From Jiangella endophytica (GTDB lineage: Bacteria; Actinomycetota; Actinomycetes; Jiangellales; Jiangellaceae), in contig NZ_QVAI01000006.1 of NCBI RefSeq assembly GCF_003427025.1, positions 248,001-312,000 on the forward strand: a stretch of 64,000 nt of DNA, written 5' to 3'. Both the position numbers and the translations under genes were made by a program. The notes below the pieces were generated by a model. It saw only the letters and a program-made list of their open reading frames with translations, was not told the DNA's origin and did no database searches. This document shows positions 52,161 through 60,464 of the stretch, piece after piece. Every line of letters begins with the position of its first letter. Within the stretch, counting starts at the first letter, position 1.

Positions 52161-53519
52161 TCAGAGCCGGTCGGCGGCCTTGCGAGCGGCGATCTGCACG
52201 GGATCCCACACCGACGAGAACGGCGGCGCGTAGGCGAGGTCGGTCATCGCCAGCTCACCTACCGTCAGCTCGGTCCAGAGTGCCATGGCGCACACGTCGA
52301 TGCGTTTGGCCGAGCCGTCGCGGCCGACGATCTGGGCGCCGAGCAGCCGGCCGGTGGGACGCTCGGCGACCATCTTCACGGTGATCGGCTGCGTGCCCGG
52401 GAAGTAGCCGGACCTCGTGGTCGACTCGATGGTGACGGCGACGTGGTCCAGCCCGGCCTCGACGGCGTCGCCCTCGGTGAGGCCGGTGCGGGCCAGCTCG
52501 AGGTCGCACACCTTCGTCAGCGCGGTGCCGACGATGCCGGGGAACCGGGCGCTGCCGCCGCCGAGGTTCGTCCCCAGCACCCGGCCCTGCTTGTTGGCGT
52601 GCGTCCCCAGCGGCACGTGCACCCACTCGTGCCGGACGCGGTCCCACGACTCGACGCAGTCGCCGGCGGACCACACGCCGTCGATCACCCGCTGGGTGTC
52701 GTCGGTGCGCAGCCCGCCGGACGGGCCCAGCGGCAGCCCGGCGGCGCGAGCGAGGTCGGTGGCCGGGCGTACACCGGTGCCGAGCACGACGATGTCGGCC
52801 GGGTACGTGCCGGCGTCGGTGACGACGGCCGTGACGGCGCCGCCGGGCCCGGTCTCGAACGCCGTCACCGCGGCCGACGTGACGACGTCGATGCCCATGC
52901 GCTCCATGGCCGCGTGCACCTGCGTGCCGAGGTCGGGGTCGAGGGTGTTCATCGGTTCCCGGCCGCGGTCGACGACGGTGACCGTCAGGCCGCGGCGGAC
53001 CAGCGCCTCGGCCATCTCCAGCCCGATGTACCCGGCGCCGACGACGACCGCGCGGCGCACCTCGCGGCCGAGATGGTCGATGACCTCGCCTCCGTCGTCG
53101 AGCGTCTGCACGCCGTAGATGCCGGACGCCTCGGCGCCGGGGACGTCGGGCCGCACGGGCGCCGCGCCGGTGGCGATGACGAGCTCGTCGTAGCCGAGCC
53201 GATCGCGCCGGCCGGCCGCGTGGTCGACGACCTCGACCCAGCCGGCGTCGGTGTCGATCTCGACCGCCTCGGTCACCAGACGGACGTCGATGCCGTTGGC
53301 GCGGTGCTGCTCGGGCGTGCGGGCCACCAGCGCGCCGGGCGAGGCGACGTCGCCGCCGATCCAGTACGGAATGCCGCACGCGGAGTAGGACGTCCAGTGC
53401 CCGCGGTCGACGGCGACGACGTCGAGGTCGCGGCCGGCCGCTTTCGCCGTCCGCAACGCCTGCGACGCCGCACTCATACCGGCGGCGTCCGCCCCGATCA
53501 CCAGCACACGGTCAGCCAT
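52161..53519 (-). CDS. FAD/NAD(P)-dependent oxidoreductase, CoA-disulfide-reductase-like
   Basis: A 452-residue flavoenzyme. Two nucleotide loops are visible: VIGADAAGMSAASQAL (FAD, about 7-22) and VVVGAGYIGLEMAEAL (NAD(P), about 155-170). A single active-site cysteine, C48, occurs in SYSACGIPYWIGG, the arrangement of CoA-disulfide reductases and NADH oxidases rather than two-cysteine disulfide reductases. DVVVLGTGVRPAT and WSAGDCVE bind FAD, and the C-terminal dimer domain has YAPPFSSVWDPVQIAA, a family hallmark. It may keep low-molecular thiols reduced; the natural thiol in actinobacteria is mycothiol, so the exact substrate is uncertain. ATG 53519 overlaps the upstream methyltransferase stop by 8 bases. 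Confidence 0.9.
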   Translation of the reverse strand: MADRVLVIGADAAGMSAASQALRTAKAAGRDLDVVAVDRGHWTSYSACGIPYWIGGDVASPGALVARTPEQHRANGIDVRLVTEAVEIDTDAGWVEVVDHAAGRRDRLGYDELVIATGAAPVRPDVPGAEASGIYGVQTLDDGGEVIDHLGREVRRAVVVGAGYIGLEMAEALVRRGLTVTVVDRGREPMNTLDPDLGTQVHAAMERMGIDVVTSAAVTAFETGPGGAVTAVVTDAGTYPADIVVLGTGVRPATDLARAAGLPLGPSGGLRTDDTQRVIDGVWSAGDCVESWDRVRHEWVHVPLGTHANKQGRVLGTNLGGGSARFPGIVGTALTKVCDLELARTGLTEGDAVEAGLDHVAVTIESTTRSGYFPGTQPITVKMVAERPTGRLLGAQIVGRDGSAKRIDVCAMALWTELTVGELAMTDLAYAPPFSSVWDPVQIAARKAADRL

Positions 53520-54180
53520 CGGCACCTCCGGGCACGACGTGCCGGCGGATCCAGGCGTGCATGGCGATGGCCGCCGCCGCGCCGGCGTTGATGGAACGGG
53601 TGGAACCGAACTGGGCGATCGACAGGACGGCGCCGACGTGCTCGCGGGCGGCCTCGGACAGGCCGGGCCCCTCCTGGCCGAACAGCAGGACGCAGCCGCG
53701 AGGCAGGTCGTAGGTCTCCAGCGGGACCGCGCCGGGCAGGTTGTCGATGCCGATGACCGGGAGTCCCTCGCCCTGCGCCCACGAGGCGAGCGCGGCGAGG
53801 TCGGCATGGTGCCGGACGTGCTGGTAACGGTCGGTGACCATCGCGCCGCGGCGGTTCCAGCGGCGCCGCCCCACGATGTGCACCTCGGCCGCGAGGAACG
53901 CGTTGGCCGTCCGGACGACCGAGCCGATGTTGAAGTCGTGCTGCCAGTTCTCGATGGCGACGTGGAAGGGGTGCCGGCGCCGATCGAGGTCGGCGACGAT
54001 CGCGTCGTTGCTCCAGTAGCGATAGGCGTCGACCACGTTGCGGCGGTCGCCGAGCTCGAGGAGTTCGGGGTCGTACCGCGGGTCGTCGGGCCACGGTCCC
54101 CGCCACGGCCCGACGCCCGGCTGATGGTCCGCCGCGGGACCGGTCGCGGAGTCCGCCGCCGGGGCCGCCTGGTCGCTCAC
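53512..54180 (-). CDS. SpoU/TrmH-family RNA methyltransferase
   Basis: A 222-residue SPOUT methyltransferase (225 if GTG 54189 is used; GTG 54180 is preferred because GGTGGG precedes it). An extended N-terminus of about 70 residues leads to the knotted SAM-binding domain: ENWQHDFNIGSVVRTANAFLAAEVHIVGRRRW (motif 1, with the catalytic-type N and R), LLFGQEGPGLSEAARE (motif 2) and SIAQFGSTRSINAGAAAAIAMHAW (motif 3). It probably 2'-O-methylates a tRNA or rRNA ribose; the target position is unknown. It overlaps the next gene by 8 bases. Confidence 0.92.
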   Translation of the reverse strand: MSDQAAPAADSATGPAADHQPGVGPWRGPWPDDPRYDPELLELGDRRNVVDAYRYWSNDAIVADLDRRRHPFHVAIENWQHDFNIGSVVRTANAFLAAEVHIVGRRRWNRRGAMVTDRYQHVRHHADLAALASWAQGEGLPVIGIDNLPGAVPLETYDLPRGCVLLFGQEGPGLSEAAREHVGAVLSIAQFGSTRSINAGAAAAIAMHAWIRRHVVPGGADG

Positions 54181-54217
54181 GAGACCCACCGTAGTTCGTG
54201 CCGGGCGGCCGGACCGG

Positions 54218-54880
54218 TCAGCCCCGCGCGGCGCGCAGCTTCTCCAGCGCCTTCGCCGTCAACGCGTCGAGGTCGAACACCGTGGAGTCGGGGGTGACGG
54301 CGACGAACATGCCCTCGCCGCCGTCGATCAGGTAGACGACGTGGTTCACCGCCTCCGGCGCACCGGCCGCGGCCGTGGTGCTGTCCAGCGCGATCACGTG
54401 GTCGGCGTCGACCGGCGGCCCGTCGGAGAGCTCGGTCGTGATCGTCAGATCGACGGTCTGGCCGGCCATCTCGCCGCTGACGGTGACCTCGTCGCAGCGC
54501 TGGTAGTACTCCTCGATGGCGGCCAGGTCGTCTGTGGAGGCGCCGGTGTAGACGGCCTGGACGAAGACGTCCTCGCCGGACACCGCCGTCATGCCCGCGG
54601 ACTCGGCGCCGTCGCGGCGCAGCGGGTCGGCCGCGGCGTCCTCGCAGCCGGCCGGCTCGTACGTGACGTTCTCGAGCAGCTGCGCCATGCTCTGGATGGT
54701 CCCGGTCAGCTCGATCGCGTCGACGGGCATCACCTCGACGCCGCTCGGCAGGTCGTCCGCGGTGAGCAGCGCCGCCTGCAGGTCGACGCCGGCGCCGCCA
54801 CACGCGCTGAGCAGCCCGGCGGCGGTCAGCGCGGTGACGGCGGCTCGGCGCGTCCTGAGGAGGTCAGCCCGTGGCGGCAC
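54218..54880 (-). CDS. Lipoprotein paralog 3 of 3, without linker
   Basis: A 220-residue exported lipoprotein with the lipobox LLSAC (Cys about residue 27). It goes straight from the lipobox to the shared domain (VDLQAALLTADDLPSGVEVMPVD), without the acidic linker of its two paralogs. It keeps the family's conserved features: MAQLLENVTYEPAGCE, YYQRCDEVTVSGEMAG (two cysteines likely in a disulfide), HVVYLIDGGEGMFVAVTPDSTVFDLDAL and the closing ALEKLRAA. Start GTG 54880 has GGAGAA 6 bases upstream and overlaps the preceding paralog by 17 bases. Function unknown; the layout resembles exported sensor-like domains such as those of mycobacterial PknH-type proteins, but similarity is not firm. Confidence 0.85.
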   Translation of the reverse strand: MPPRADLLRTRRAAVTALTAAGLLSACGGAGVDLQAALLTADDLPSGVEVMPVDAIELTGTIQSMAQLLENVTYEPAGCEDAAADPLRRDGAESAGMTAVSGEDVFVQAVYTGASTDDLAAIEEYYQRCDEVTVSGEMAGQTVDLTITTELSDGPPVDADHVIALDSTTAAAGAPEAVNHVVYLIDGGEGMFVAVTPDSTVFDLDALTAKALEKLRAARG

Positions 54881-55637
54881 GCAACTTCTCCAGTGCGGCC
54901 GTCGTCAGCGCGTCCAGGTCGAACTCCGCGGAGTCGGGGTTCCCCGCCACGTAGACGCCGTGGCCGCCGTCGATCAGGTAGACGACGCGCGTCACCGTGC
55001 CCGGCAACCCCGACCCGGCCATGGTGGTGTCCAACGCGATCATGTGGTCGGCGTCGACGGACGGGCCGTCGACGATCTCGGTCGTGGTCGTCAGCTCGAT
55101 GGGCTGCTCACCCATGTCACCGCTCACGGTGACCTCGCCGCAGCGCTCGTAGTACTCCTTGACGGCCGTGAGGTCGTCCTCGGTGGCGCCGGCGTACACG
55201 GCGTGCATGAGGACGTCGGTGCCGGACATGGCGGTCATGGCGGCGGCCTCGACGCCGTCGCGCCGCATCGGGTCGTCCGAGTTGTTCTGGCAGTCGGCCG
55301 GCTCGTAGGTGATGCCCTCGAGCAGCTGCGCCATGCCGTCGGTGGCCGCGGCGAGTTGGGCGACGTCGAGCGGCATCAGCTCGGCGCCGTCTGGGAGGTC
55401 CGCGGCGGTGAACAGCGCCGCCTGCAGGTCGGCGTCGCCACCGGCGGGCTCGTCCGTGGCCGGCTCGTCCGCCGGCTCGTCCGCCGGCTCGTCCGTGGCC
55501 GGCGCGTCGGTCGCGGTGTCGTCGCCGCTGGGCTGCTCGGCCGTGGCGGTCGCGTCGGCAGCGGGGTCGTCGTTACCGCCGCACGCGCTCAGCAGCACAG
55601 TGGTGGCGATCAGTGCGGTCATGGCCGTCTTGCGCAT
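54864..55637 (-). CDS. Lipoprotein paralog 2 of 3, with acidic linker
   Basis: A 257-residue lipoprotein. Signal MRKTAMTALIATTVLLSAC (lipobox Cys about residue 19) is followed by a linker of about 50 residues of D, E, T, P and A repeats (DEPADEPADEPATDEPA), then the shared domain from DLQAALFTAADLPDGAELMPLD. Conserved points are MAQLLEGITYEPADCQ, YYERCGEVTVSGDMG, VVYLIDGGHGVYVAGNPDSAEFDLDAL and ALEKLRAA. It is very like paralog 1 (55776-56528) and more distant from paralog 3. A strong terminator precedes it, so it should have its own promoter in 55638-55730. Confidence 0.87.
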   Translation of the reverse strand: MRKTAMTALIATTVLLSACGGNDDPAADATATAEQPSGDDTATDAPATDEPADEPADEPATDEPAGGDADLQAALFTAADLPDGAELMPLDVAQLAAATDGMAQLLEGITYEPADCQNNSDDPMRRDGVEAAAMTAMSGTDVLMHAVYAGATEDDLTAVKEYYERCGEVTVSGDMGEQPIELTTTTEIVDGPSVDADHMIALDTTMAGSGLPGTVTRVVYLIDGGHGVYVAGNPDSAEFDLDALTTAALEKLRAATG

Positions 55638-55730
55638 GATGGAGCCGGCTCCTCGTTCACTGGGGTGGTCGTGGTTCGGGTCGACACCACCCGTCCGTGC
55701 CCCACCAGTGGCGATCGGCCAATCTACCGG

Positions 55731-55765
55731 CCGGGCCGGGCCGCCCGCACGGCGGCCCGGCCCGG
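55731..55765 (-). terminator. Very strong terminator hairpin between lipoprotein paralogs
   Basis: Perfect 15-base arms (55731-55745 and 55751-55765) made only of G and C, with the 5-base loop CGCAC, lie 10 bases after the stop of paralog 1. It should stop most read-through into the paralog 2 gene. Confidence 0.88.
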
Positions 55766-55775
55766 AACGACTGCG

Positions 55776-56528
55776 TCAGCCCTGCGCCTTGAGCTTGTCG
55801 AGAGCGGCGACGGCCAGCGCCTCCAGGTCGAAGGTCGCCGATTCCGGGTTGCCGGCCACGTACACGCCGCGGTCGCCGTCGATCATGTAGATGATCCGGG
55901 TCGGGACCGCCGGCATGGCCGCGGACTCGGTGACCGTCTCGACCGCGAGGACCTCGTCGGCGTCGACGTCCGGCGCGTCCACCGTCGACGTGCGGACCGT
56001 CATGTCGAGCGGCTGGCCGGCCGCTTCACCGCTGATGGTGATCTCGCCGCAGCGGTCGTAGTACTCCTGGACGTCGGCGACATCGTCGGCGCTGGCGTTG
56101 GTGTAGACCGCGTTGACCAGCACGTCGGTGCCGGAGGTCGCCGTCATGCCGGCCGCGTCGGCGCCGTCCTTCTGCAGCGGGTCGGCGTCGTAGGCCTGGC
56201 AGTCGGCCGGCTCGTAGGTGACGCCCTCGAGCAGCTGCGCCATGCTCTCGCCGGCGCTGCTCAGCTGGGCGACGTCGAACGCGGACACCGTCGCACCGTC
56301 GGGGAGGTCCTCGGCCGCCAGCAGCGCGGCCTGCAGGTCGGTGGCGCCGGCATCGCCGCCCTCGTCCTCGGCGGCGGCGTCGTCGGTGGCGTCGTCCGCG
56401 GGGGTCTCCTCCGCGGCGGCGGTCTCCTCGCTCGTGGCGGTCGCGTCGTCGCCCGACTCGTCGTCACCCCCGCACGCGGCGAGGAACAGGGTGGCGGCCA
56501 CCAGCGCAGAAATTCCGAGCTTTCGCAT
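55776..56528 (-). CDS. Lipoprotein paralog 1 of 3, with acidic linker
   Basis: A 250-residue lipoprotein. The signal MRKLGISALVAATLFLAAC ends in the lipobox LAAC (Cys about residue 19); an acidic D/E/A/T linker of about 45 residues follows, then the shared domain TDLQAALLAAEDLPDGATVSAFD. The conserved MAQLLEGVTYEPADCQ, YYDRCGEITISGEAAG and VYVAGNPESATFDLEAL segments match paralogs 2 and 3. ATG 56528 is preferred over the longer frame because the signal peptide starts there. It is divergent from the sigma-factor gene (187 bases apart), so regulation by that sigma factor is possible but unproven. Confidence 0.87.
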   Translation of the reverse strand: MRKLGISALVAATLFLAACGGDDESGDDATATSEETAAAEETPADDATDDAAAEDEGGDAGATDLQAALLAAEDLPDGATVSAFDVAQLSSAGESMAQLLEGVTYEPADCQAYDADPLQKDGADAAGMTATSGTDVLVNAVYTNASADDVADVQEYYDRCGEITISGEAAGQPLDMTVRTSTVDAPDVDADEVLAVETVTESAAMPAVPTRIIYMIDGDRGVYVAGNPESATFDLEALAVAALDKLKAQG

Positions 56529-56714
56529 GGTTCGTCTGATTCCTTGACAGAGGGGTGTGCATAGGACATCCCCTGACATGAGCAGTCGTATGTGCTGTCA
56601 CGCAGGGGAACGGCGGCAAATTTACCGACCACGGGGCGCCCGCGTGGGCGGTGTGCGAGATTCGCGCCGTACGGACGATGCAGCGGATCGGCCGCCCCGC
56701 TACGTCTGAGAGAC

Positions 56715-57200
56715 ATGGGCGTGGACTTCCACGAGTACGTGGTCACCCGGCGGCAGCCGCTGCTGCGGCTGGCCTACCTGCTCACCGGCGACACCCACCT
56801 CGCCGAGGACGTCGTCCAGACGGCGCTGCTGCGGGCGTTCCGGCAGTGGCGGCGGGTCAGCCGCGCGGACCGGCCCGACGCCTACGTGCGGCGCATGGTC
56901 GTCAATGCCTACGTCGACGGCAAGCGGCTGCGCAGTTCCGCGGAGGCCCCGACGGCGCCGGCCGACCTGCCCGGGGTGACGGCCGGGCCCGACCACGGCG
57001 ACACTCACGCCGAACGGTCGGTCATGTGGACCGCGCTGGCGGGGCTGCCGCGGGTGCAGCGGGCGGTGCTGGTGCTGCGGTTCTACGAGGACCTCGACGA
57101 CGCCCGCATCGCCGAGTTGCTGGGCAGCACGCCGTCGACGGTCCGGTCGAACGCGTCCCGGGCGCTGGCGACGCTGCGGAAGGAGTGGACCCGTGTCTGA
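56715..57200 (+). CDS. SigE-family RNA polymerase sigma factor (ECF)
   Basis: A 161-residue extracytoplasmic-function sigma factor of the actinobacterial SigE/SigM-like kind. Region 2 (about 8-75) contains YVVTRRQPLLRLAYLLTGDTHLAEDVVQTALLRAFRQW and the -10-reading RRMVVNAYVDGKR. Region 4 (about 105-158) is MWTALAGLPRVQRAVLVLRFYEDLDDARIAELLGSTPSTVRSNASRALATLR, a clear helix-turn-helix. ATG 56715 is 6 bases after GAGAGA. Its stop lies inside the start of the membrane partner gene (8-base overlap), a typical sigma/anti-sigma arrangement. Confidence 0.93.
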   Translation: MGVDFHEYVVTRRQPLLRLAYLLTGDTHLAEDVVQTALLRAFRQWRRVSRADRPDAYVRRMVVNAYVDGKRLRSSAEAPTAPADLPGVTAGPDHGDTHAERSVMWTALAGLPRVQRAVLVLRFYEDLDDARIAELLGSTPSTVRSNASRALATLRKEWTRV

Positions 57201-58086
57201 CGCCGACCTCGAGACCGCGCTGCGGGCCACGTTGGCCGGGCGCGCTGCGGACGCCCCGGCGGGCGACGAGCTCGCCGACACCGTCACCCGGGTGGGCACC
57301 GCGCGACGACGCCGGCGCCGGGTCGCGGGTGCGGTGGCGGTGCTCGCCGTCGGCGCCGTGGCCGGGCTGGCCGGACGGGGTCTCGTCCCCGTCGCCGGCG
57401 ACGGGGATCCCCAGCCGGCGGGCACCCCGCCAGCCGCGGTCACCGATCTCGTGACCTGCAACATGTACAACGAGTGGCCGCCGTTCGACCCCGTGCTGCT
57501 CACGGAGCGGCCGGCGCTGGACCCGGAGAGCGATCTCGGCATCGCCGTACGGACCACAGCGCGGCCATCCATCGCGGCCCGGCTGATCGACCACTGGACG
57601 CTGATCGACCAGGTGGGCTCGACGGCCTATCTGCTGATCTGGATGAAGGACACCGAGGAAGCACGGAGCCTAGGCGGCGAACTGGCGACAGCCGTCTACA
57701 CCCAGGCGGCGGACGGCAGTTGGGCGTACCAGGGCGGCGGCGGCGGCTGTGAGCCGCAGCGCTACTTCGATGACGGCCTCATGCCTGGATGGTGGTCGCT
57801 GCGCACCGTGCCGAGCCCCGACGACACCTCGGTCGACATCGAGGTCAACTCAGACGAGTGCTCCAGCGGCCAGTCGCCCGCGGACCGGTTGACCGAGCCG
57901 ATCGTGGAGTACCGCGCCGACACCGTCCTGATCACCACCCGCGTCGAGCCGCTACCGCCCGGCGGGTACACCTGCCCGGGCAGCCCGTCGGCGCCGTTGA
58001 CCGTCCACCTCGACGAGCCGCTGGGCGACCGGCAACTGCTGGACGGGCAGTGGTATCCACCCCGACCGGCGACTCCGGAACCCTAG
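57193..58086 (+). CDS. Membrane partner of the SigE-like factor, anti-sigma-like
   Basis: A 297-residue protein translated with the sigma factor (8-base overlap; GTG 57193). The N-terminal about 45 residues are charged and helical (LETALRATLAGRAADAP, RVGTARRRRRR) and would be cytosolic. One transmembrane helix, VAGAVAVLAVGAVAGLAGRGL (about 43-63), follows. The outside part is about 230 residues, with several cysteines (VTCNMYNEWPP, GGCEPQRYF, DECSSGQ, YTCPGSP) and aromatic-rich segments. No zinc-binding anti-sigma motif (HxxxCxxC) is seen, so the anti-sigma role rests on position and topology. Its stop overlaps the converging pyrE by 4 bases. Confidence 0.75.
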   Translation: MSDADLETALRATLAGRAADAPAGDELADTVTRVGTARRRRRRVAGAVAVLAVGAVAGLAGRGLVPVAGDGDPQPAGTPPAAVTDLVTCNMYNEWPPFDPVLLTERPALDPESDLGIAVRTTARPSIAARLIDHWTLIDQVGSTAYLLIWMKDTEEARSLGGELATAVYTQAADGSWAYQGGGGGCEPQRYFDDGLMPGWWSLRTVPSPDDTSVDIEVNSDECSSGQSPADRLTEPIVEYRADTVLITTRVEPLPPGGYTCPGSPSAPLTVHLDEPLGDRQLLDGQWYPPRPATPEP

Positions 58087-58622
58087 AGGCCGAGGTCGGC
58101 CTGGGAGTAGGCGGCGCGGTACTCCAGCCCGGCCGCCTCGATGCGCTCCCGCGACCCGGTGGCGCGGTCGACGATCACCGCGACCGCGACGACGTCGGCG
58201 CCCGCCTCGCGCAGCGCCTCGACCGCCGTCAGCACGCTGCCGCCCGTGGTGGACGTGTCCTCGACGGCCAGCACGCGGCGGCCGGTGACGTCGGGGCCCT
58301 CGATGCGGCGGCGCAGGCCATGCTGCTTCGCGTCCTTGCGGACGACGAACGCGTCGAGGGTGTGCCCGGCGGACGACGCGGCGTGCAGCATGGACGTCGC
58401 GACGGGGTCGGCGCCGAGAGTGAGCCCACCGGCGGCGGCGTAGTCGAGGTCGGCGGTGAGGTCGCGCATCACCTGACCGACCAGCGGCGCGGCGGCACCG
58501 TCGAGCGTGATGCGCCGCAGGTCGACGTAGTAATCGGCCTCCTTGCCCGACGACAGGACGACGCGGCCGTGCACGACGGCCTTCTCGACGATGTGGCGGC
58601 GCAGCTCATCCCAAGCACTCAC
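58083..58622 (-). CDS. pyrE: Orotate phosphoribosyltransferase
   Basis: A 179-residue enzyme that joins orotate to PRPP to form orotidine 5'-phosphate in pyrimidine synthesis. VLSSGKEADYYVDLRRITLDG (about 21-41) binds orotate, VVRKDAKQHGLRRRIEGP is the flexible catalytic loop with K and H, and RRVLAVEDTSTTGGSVL (about 116-132) is the PRPP-binding motif with the acidic pair. GTG 58622 begins VSAWDELRRHI, the usual start. It is divergent from the hydrolase-like gene by 30 bases. Length is normal for the actinobacterial form. Confidence 0.97.
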   Translation of the reverse strand: MSAWDELRRHIVEKAVVHGRVVLSSGKEADYYVDLRRITLDGAAAPLVGQVMRDLTADLDYAAAGGLTLGADPVATSMLHAASSAGHTLDAFVVRKDAKQHGLRRRIEGPDVTGRRVLAVEDTSTTGGSVLTAVEALREAGADVVAVAVIVDRATGSRERIEAAGLEYRAAYSQADLGL

Positions 58623-58652
58623 GAGGCACGAGCGTACGGCAGGCTGTTCGGC

Positions 58653-59288
58653 GTGCAGCCCGGAGCCGTCGTCGTCGTGTCCGGCCCGCTCGGTCCGTGG
58701 GACGGCGGGCCACCGGCCGCGAGCACGCCGTACCCCGTCGTCGTCGCGGCGCCGGTCGCCGAGCGCCGCCCGTACGCCGTCAGCTGGCTGGCCGACGCCG
58801 CGCGGCGACTGCTCGCGGTCGCGCCCGCGCCGCCGCTGGTCCTGGTCGCGCATGGCACCGCCGGGCCGCTGCTGCCGGCGCTGGCCCGGGCCCAGCGGGC
58901 GGCCGGCCGTCGCGTCGGGGGCTACGTGTTCGCCGACGCCACGCTGCCGCGACCGGGGGCTCCGTCCCACCTGGACCTGCTCCGCGCCGCCGACGGAGCG
59001 GCCGCCGACGCCGCCCACGACGCGCTGCACGCGAGCGACGCCGGCTGGCCGTCCGACGCCGCGCACCCGGGCGACCACGACTTCTGGACCGAGCGGCTGC
59101 CGCCGGCGCCGGACTGGCCGGACGCGCCGTGCGCCTACCTGCACACCGGCGCCACAGTGCCGGGCGTCGGGCCGGTCGACTTCTGGGCACGCTCGGCGGC
59201 GGCCCGCGGCTGGCCGGTCCGGACGCTGGCTGACGGCGAGGACGTGCCGGCCGCACTGGCCGCGACGATCGCCGCACTGCCCGGATGA
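58653..59288 (+). CDS. Alpha/beta-hydrolase-like protein
   Basis: A 211-residue protein. LVLVAHGTAGPLLPALARAQRAAGR resembles the nucleophile elbow region of alpha/beta hydrolases, but the nucleophile Ser is Thr-Ala in HGTAG, and no clear acid is visible; catalytic activity is therefore doubtful. GYVFADATLPRPGAPSHLDLLRA and CAYLHTGATVPGVGPVDFWARSA are consistent with a hydrolase fold. GTG 58653 is the chosen start; the open frame runs much further upstream through pyrE in antisense and is spurious there. The gap to pyrE (30 bases) must hold both start regions. A weak ribosome site keeps confidence moderate. Confidence 0.65.
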   Translation: MQPGAVVVVSGPLGPWDGGPPAASTPYPVVVAAPVAERRPYAVSWLADAARRLLAVAPAPPLVLVAHGTAGPLLPALARAQRAAGRRVGGYVFADATLPRPGAPSHLDLLRAADGAAADAAHDALHASDAGWPSDAAHPGDHDFWTERLPPAPDWPDAPCAYLHTGATVPGVGPVDFWARSAAARGWPVRTLADGEDVPAALAATIAALPG

Positions 59289-59336
59289 CCGATAGTCACG
59301 CGAACGCCTGACCTCTGGCCGCAGAACCACCAGAAT

Positions 59337-60464
59337 GTGCCCGTGATCGACGCCTGGACCTGGCCCGCCTACGTCGCCGTGCTGTTCGGGACCGTCACGT
59401 TCGTGATGTTCTTCGCGCCCATCGTCGTGATCGAGTCGCGCACGTACGGCCGGCTCAGCCCGCTGCGGCTGGCCGGCGCCGCGCTGTTCGCGATCTACGG
59501 CATGGCGTTGGTCGCGTACACGTTGCTGCCGTGGCCCGATGCGGACTGGTGCGCCGCCCAGGAGTCGCCGCCGGCGCAGTGGCGGCCGTTCCACTCGGTC
59601 GACGACATCGTCGGCGACACCGCCGGCCTGTCGCTCATGGCCCGGCTGGAGAGCGCGGCCGTCCTGCAGGTCGTCTTCAACGTCGTGCTGTTCGTGCCGT
59701 GGGGGCTGTACCTGCGCCGGTTCTTCGGCCGCGGCCTCGGCCTGACGGTGCTCAGCGGGGCCGCGGTGTCGGTGCTGATCGAGGTCACTCAGGGCACCGG
59801 CGTGTTCGGCCTGGCCGGCTGCGTCTATCGGGTGGCCGACGTCGACGACGTGCTGACCAACACGACCGGCGCGGCGATCGGCGCGCTGCTGGCGCCGGTG
59901 CTGCTGCGCTGGATGCCCGGCCGGGAGCTGCGCCGGACCCGCCGGGAGCCGCGCCCGGTGACGCGCACGCGGCGGCTGCTCGGCATGGTCGTCGACCTCG
60001 CCGCCTACACCGCGGTCGCGGCCGTCGTGGCGACCGCGTACCGGGCCTACGTCTTCTACGGCCGCGGGGACGAGCTGCCCACCGACTCCGACTGGGGCAA
60101 CCACGCGGTGCCGTCGATGGTGGCGTTCGTGCTGGTGGTGCTGGTCCCGGCGATGTCCGGGCGGGGAGCGTCACCGGGTCAGCGCGCGCTCTGGCTGACG
60201 CCGCGCTGGCCCGGCGGCGCCGCCCGACGCTCGCGGGCGCTCGTCCGGTCGCTGTGCGGGCTCGGCCTCTACGGGGTGCTCGACGTGATCAGCGCGCTGC
60301 CGCCGCTCGGCGACGGTGTGACCGACGCCGCGGAGTCGCTGACGAACGTCGTCATCCTGGTGGCCGGGCTGGCCGTGCTGTTCGGCGGGCCGCGCGGGCT
60401 GTCGTTCCGGCTGGCCGGCGCCGCGGTGGCCGACGCCCGGGAGGAGGTCGCCGTCGCTCGCTGA
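59337..60464 (+). CDS. VanZ-like membrane protein
   Basis: A 375-residue membrane protein. The N-terminal half (about 1-200) matches VanZ-like proteins: RLAGAALFAIYGMALVAYTLLPWP, RPFHSVDDI, NVVLFVPWGLYLRRFFGR and LIEVTQGTGVFGLAGCVYRVADVDDVLTNTTGAAIGAL, the phosphotransbutyrylase-like VanZ core with N-V-L-F-V-P. A second half (about 215-370) has four further helices resembling an RDD-like domain (GRGASPGQRALWLTP). VanZ contributes to low-level teicoplanin resistance in enterococci, but chromosomal relatives are common and usually have no known role. GTG 59337 is taken; GTG 59343 is the alternative. Confidence 0.82.
   Translation: MPVIDAWTWPAYVAVLFGTVTFVMFFAPIVVIESRTYGRLSPLRLAGAALFAIYGMALVAYTLLPWPDADWCAAQESPPAQWRPFHSVDDIVGDTAGLSLMARLESAAVLQVVFNVVLFVPWGLYLRRFFGRGLGLTVLSGAAVSVLIEVTQGTGVFGLAGCVYRVADVDDVLTNTTGAAIGALLAPVLLRWMPGRELRRTRREPRPVTRTRRLLGMVVDLAAYTAVAAVVATAYRAYVFYGRGDELPTDSDWGNHAVPSMVAFVLVVLVPAMSGRGASPGQRALWLTPRWPGGAARRSRALVRSLCGLGLYGVLDVISALPPLGDGVTDAAESLTNVVILVAGLAVLFGGPRGLSFRLAGAAVADAREEVAVAR

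Noticed and set aside
59337-60464. Glycopeptide resistance locus
   Set aside because: A VanZ-like protein is present, but there is no vanHAX, vanS or vanR in the window.
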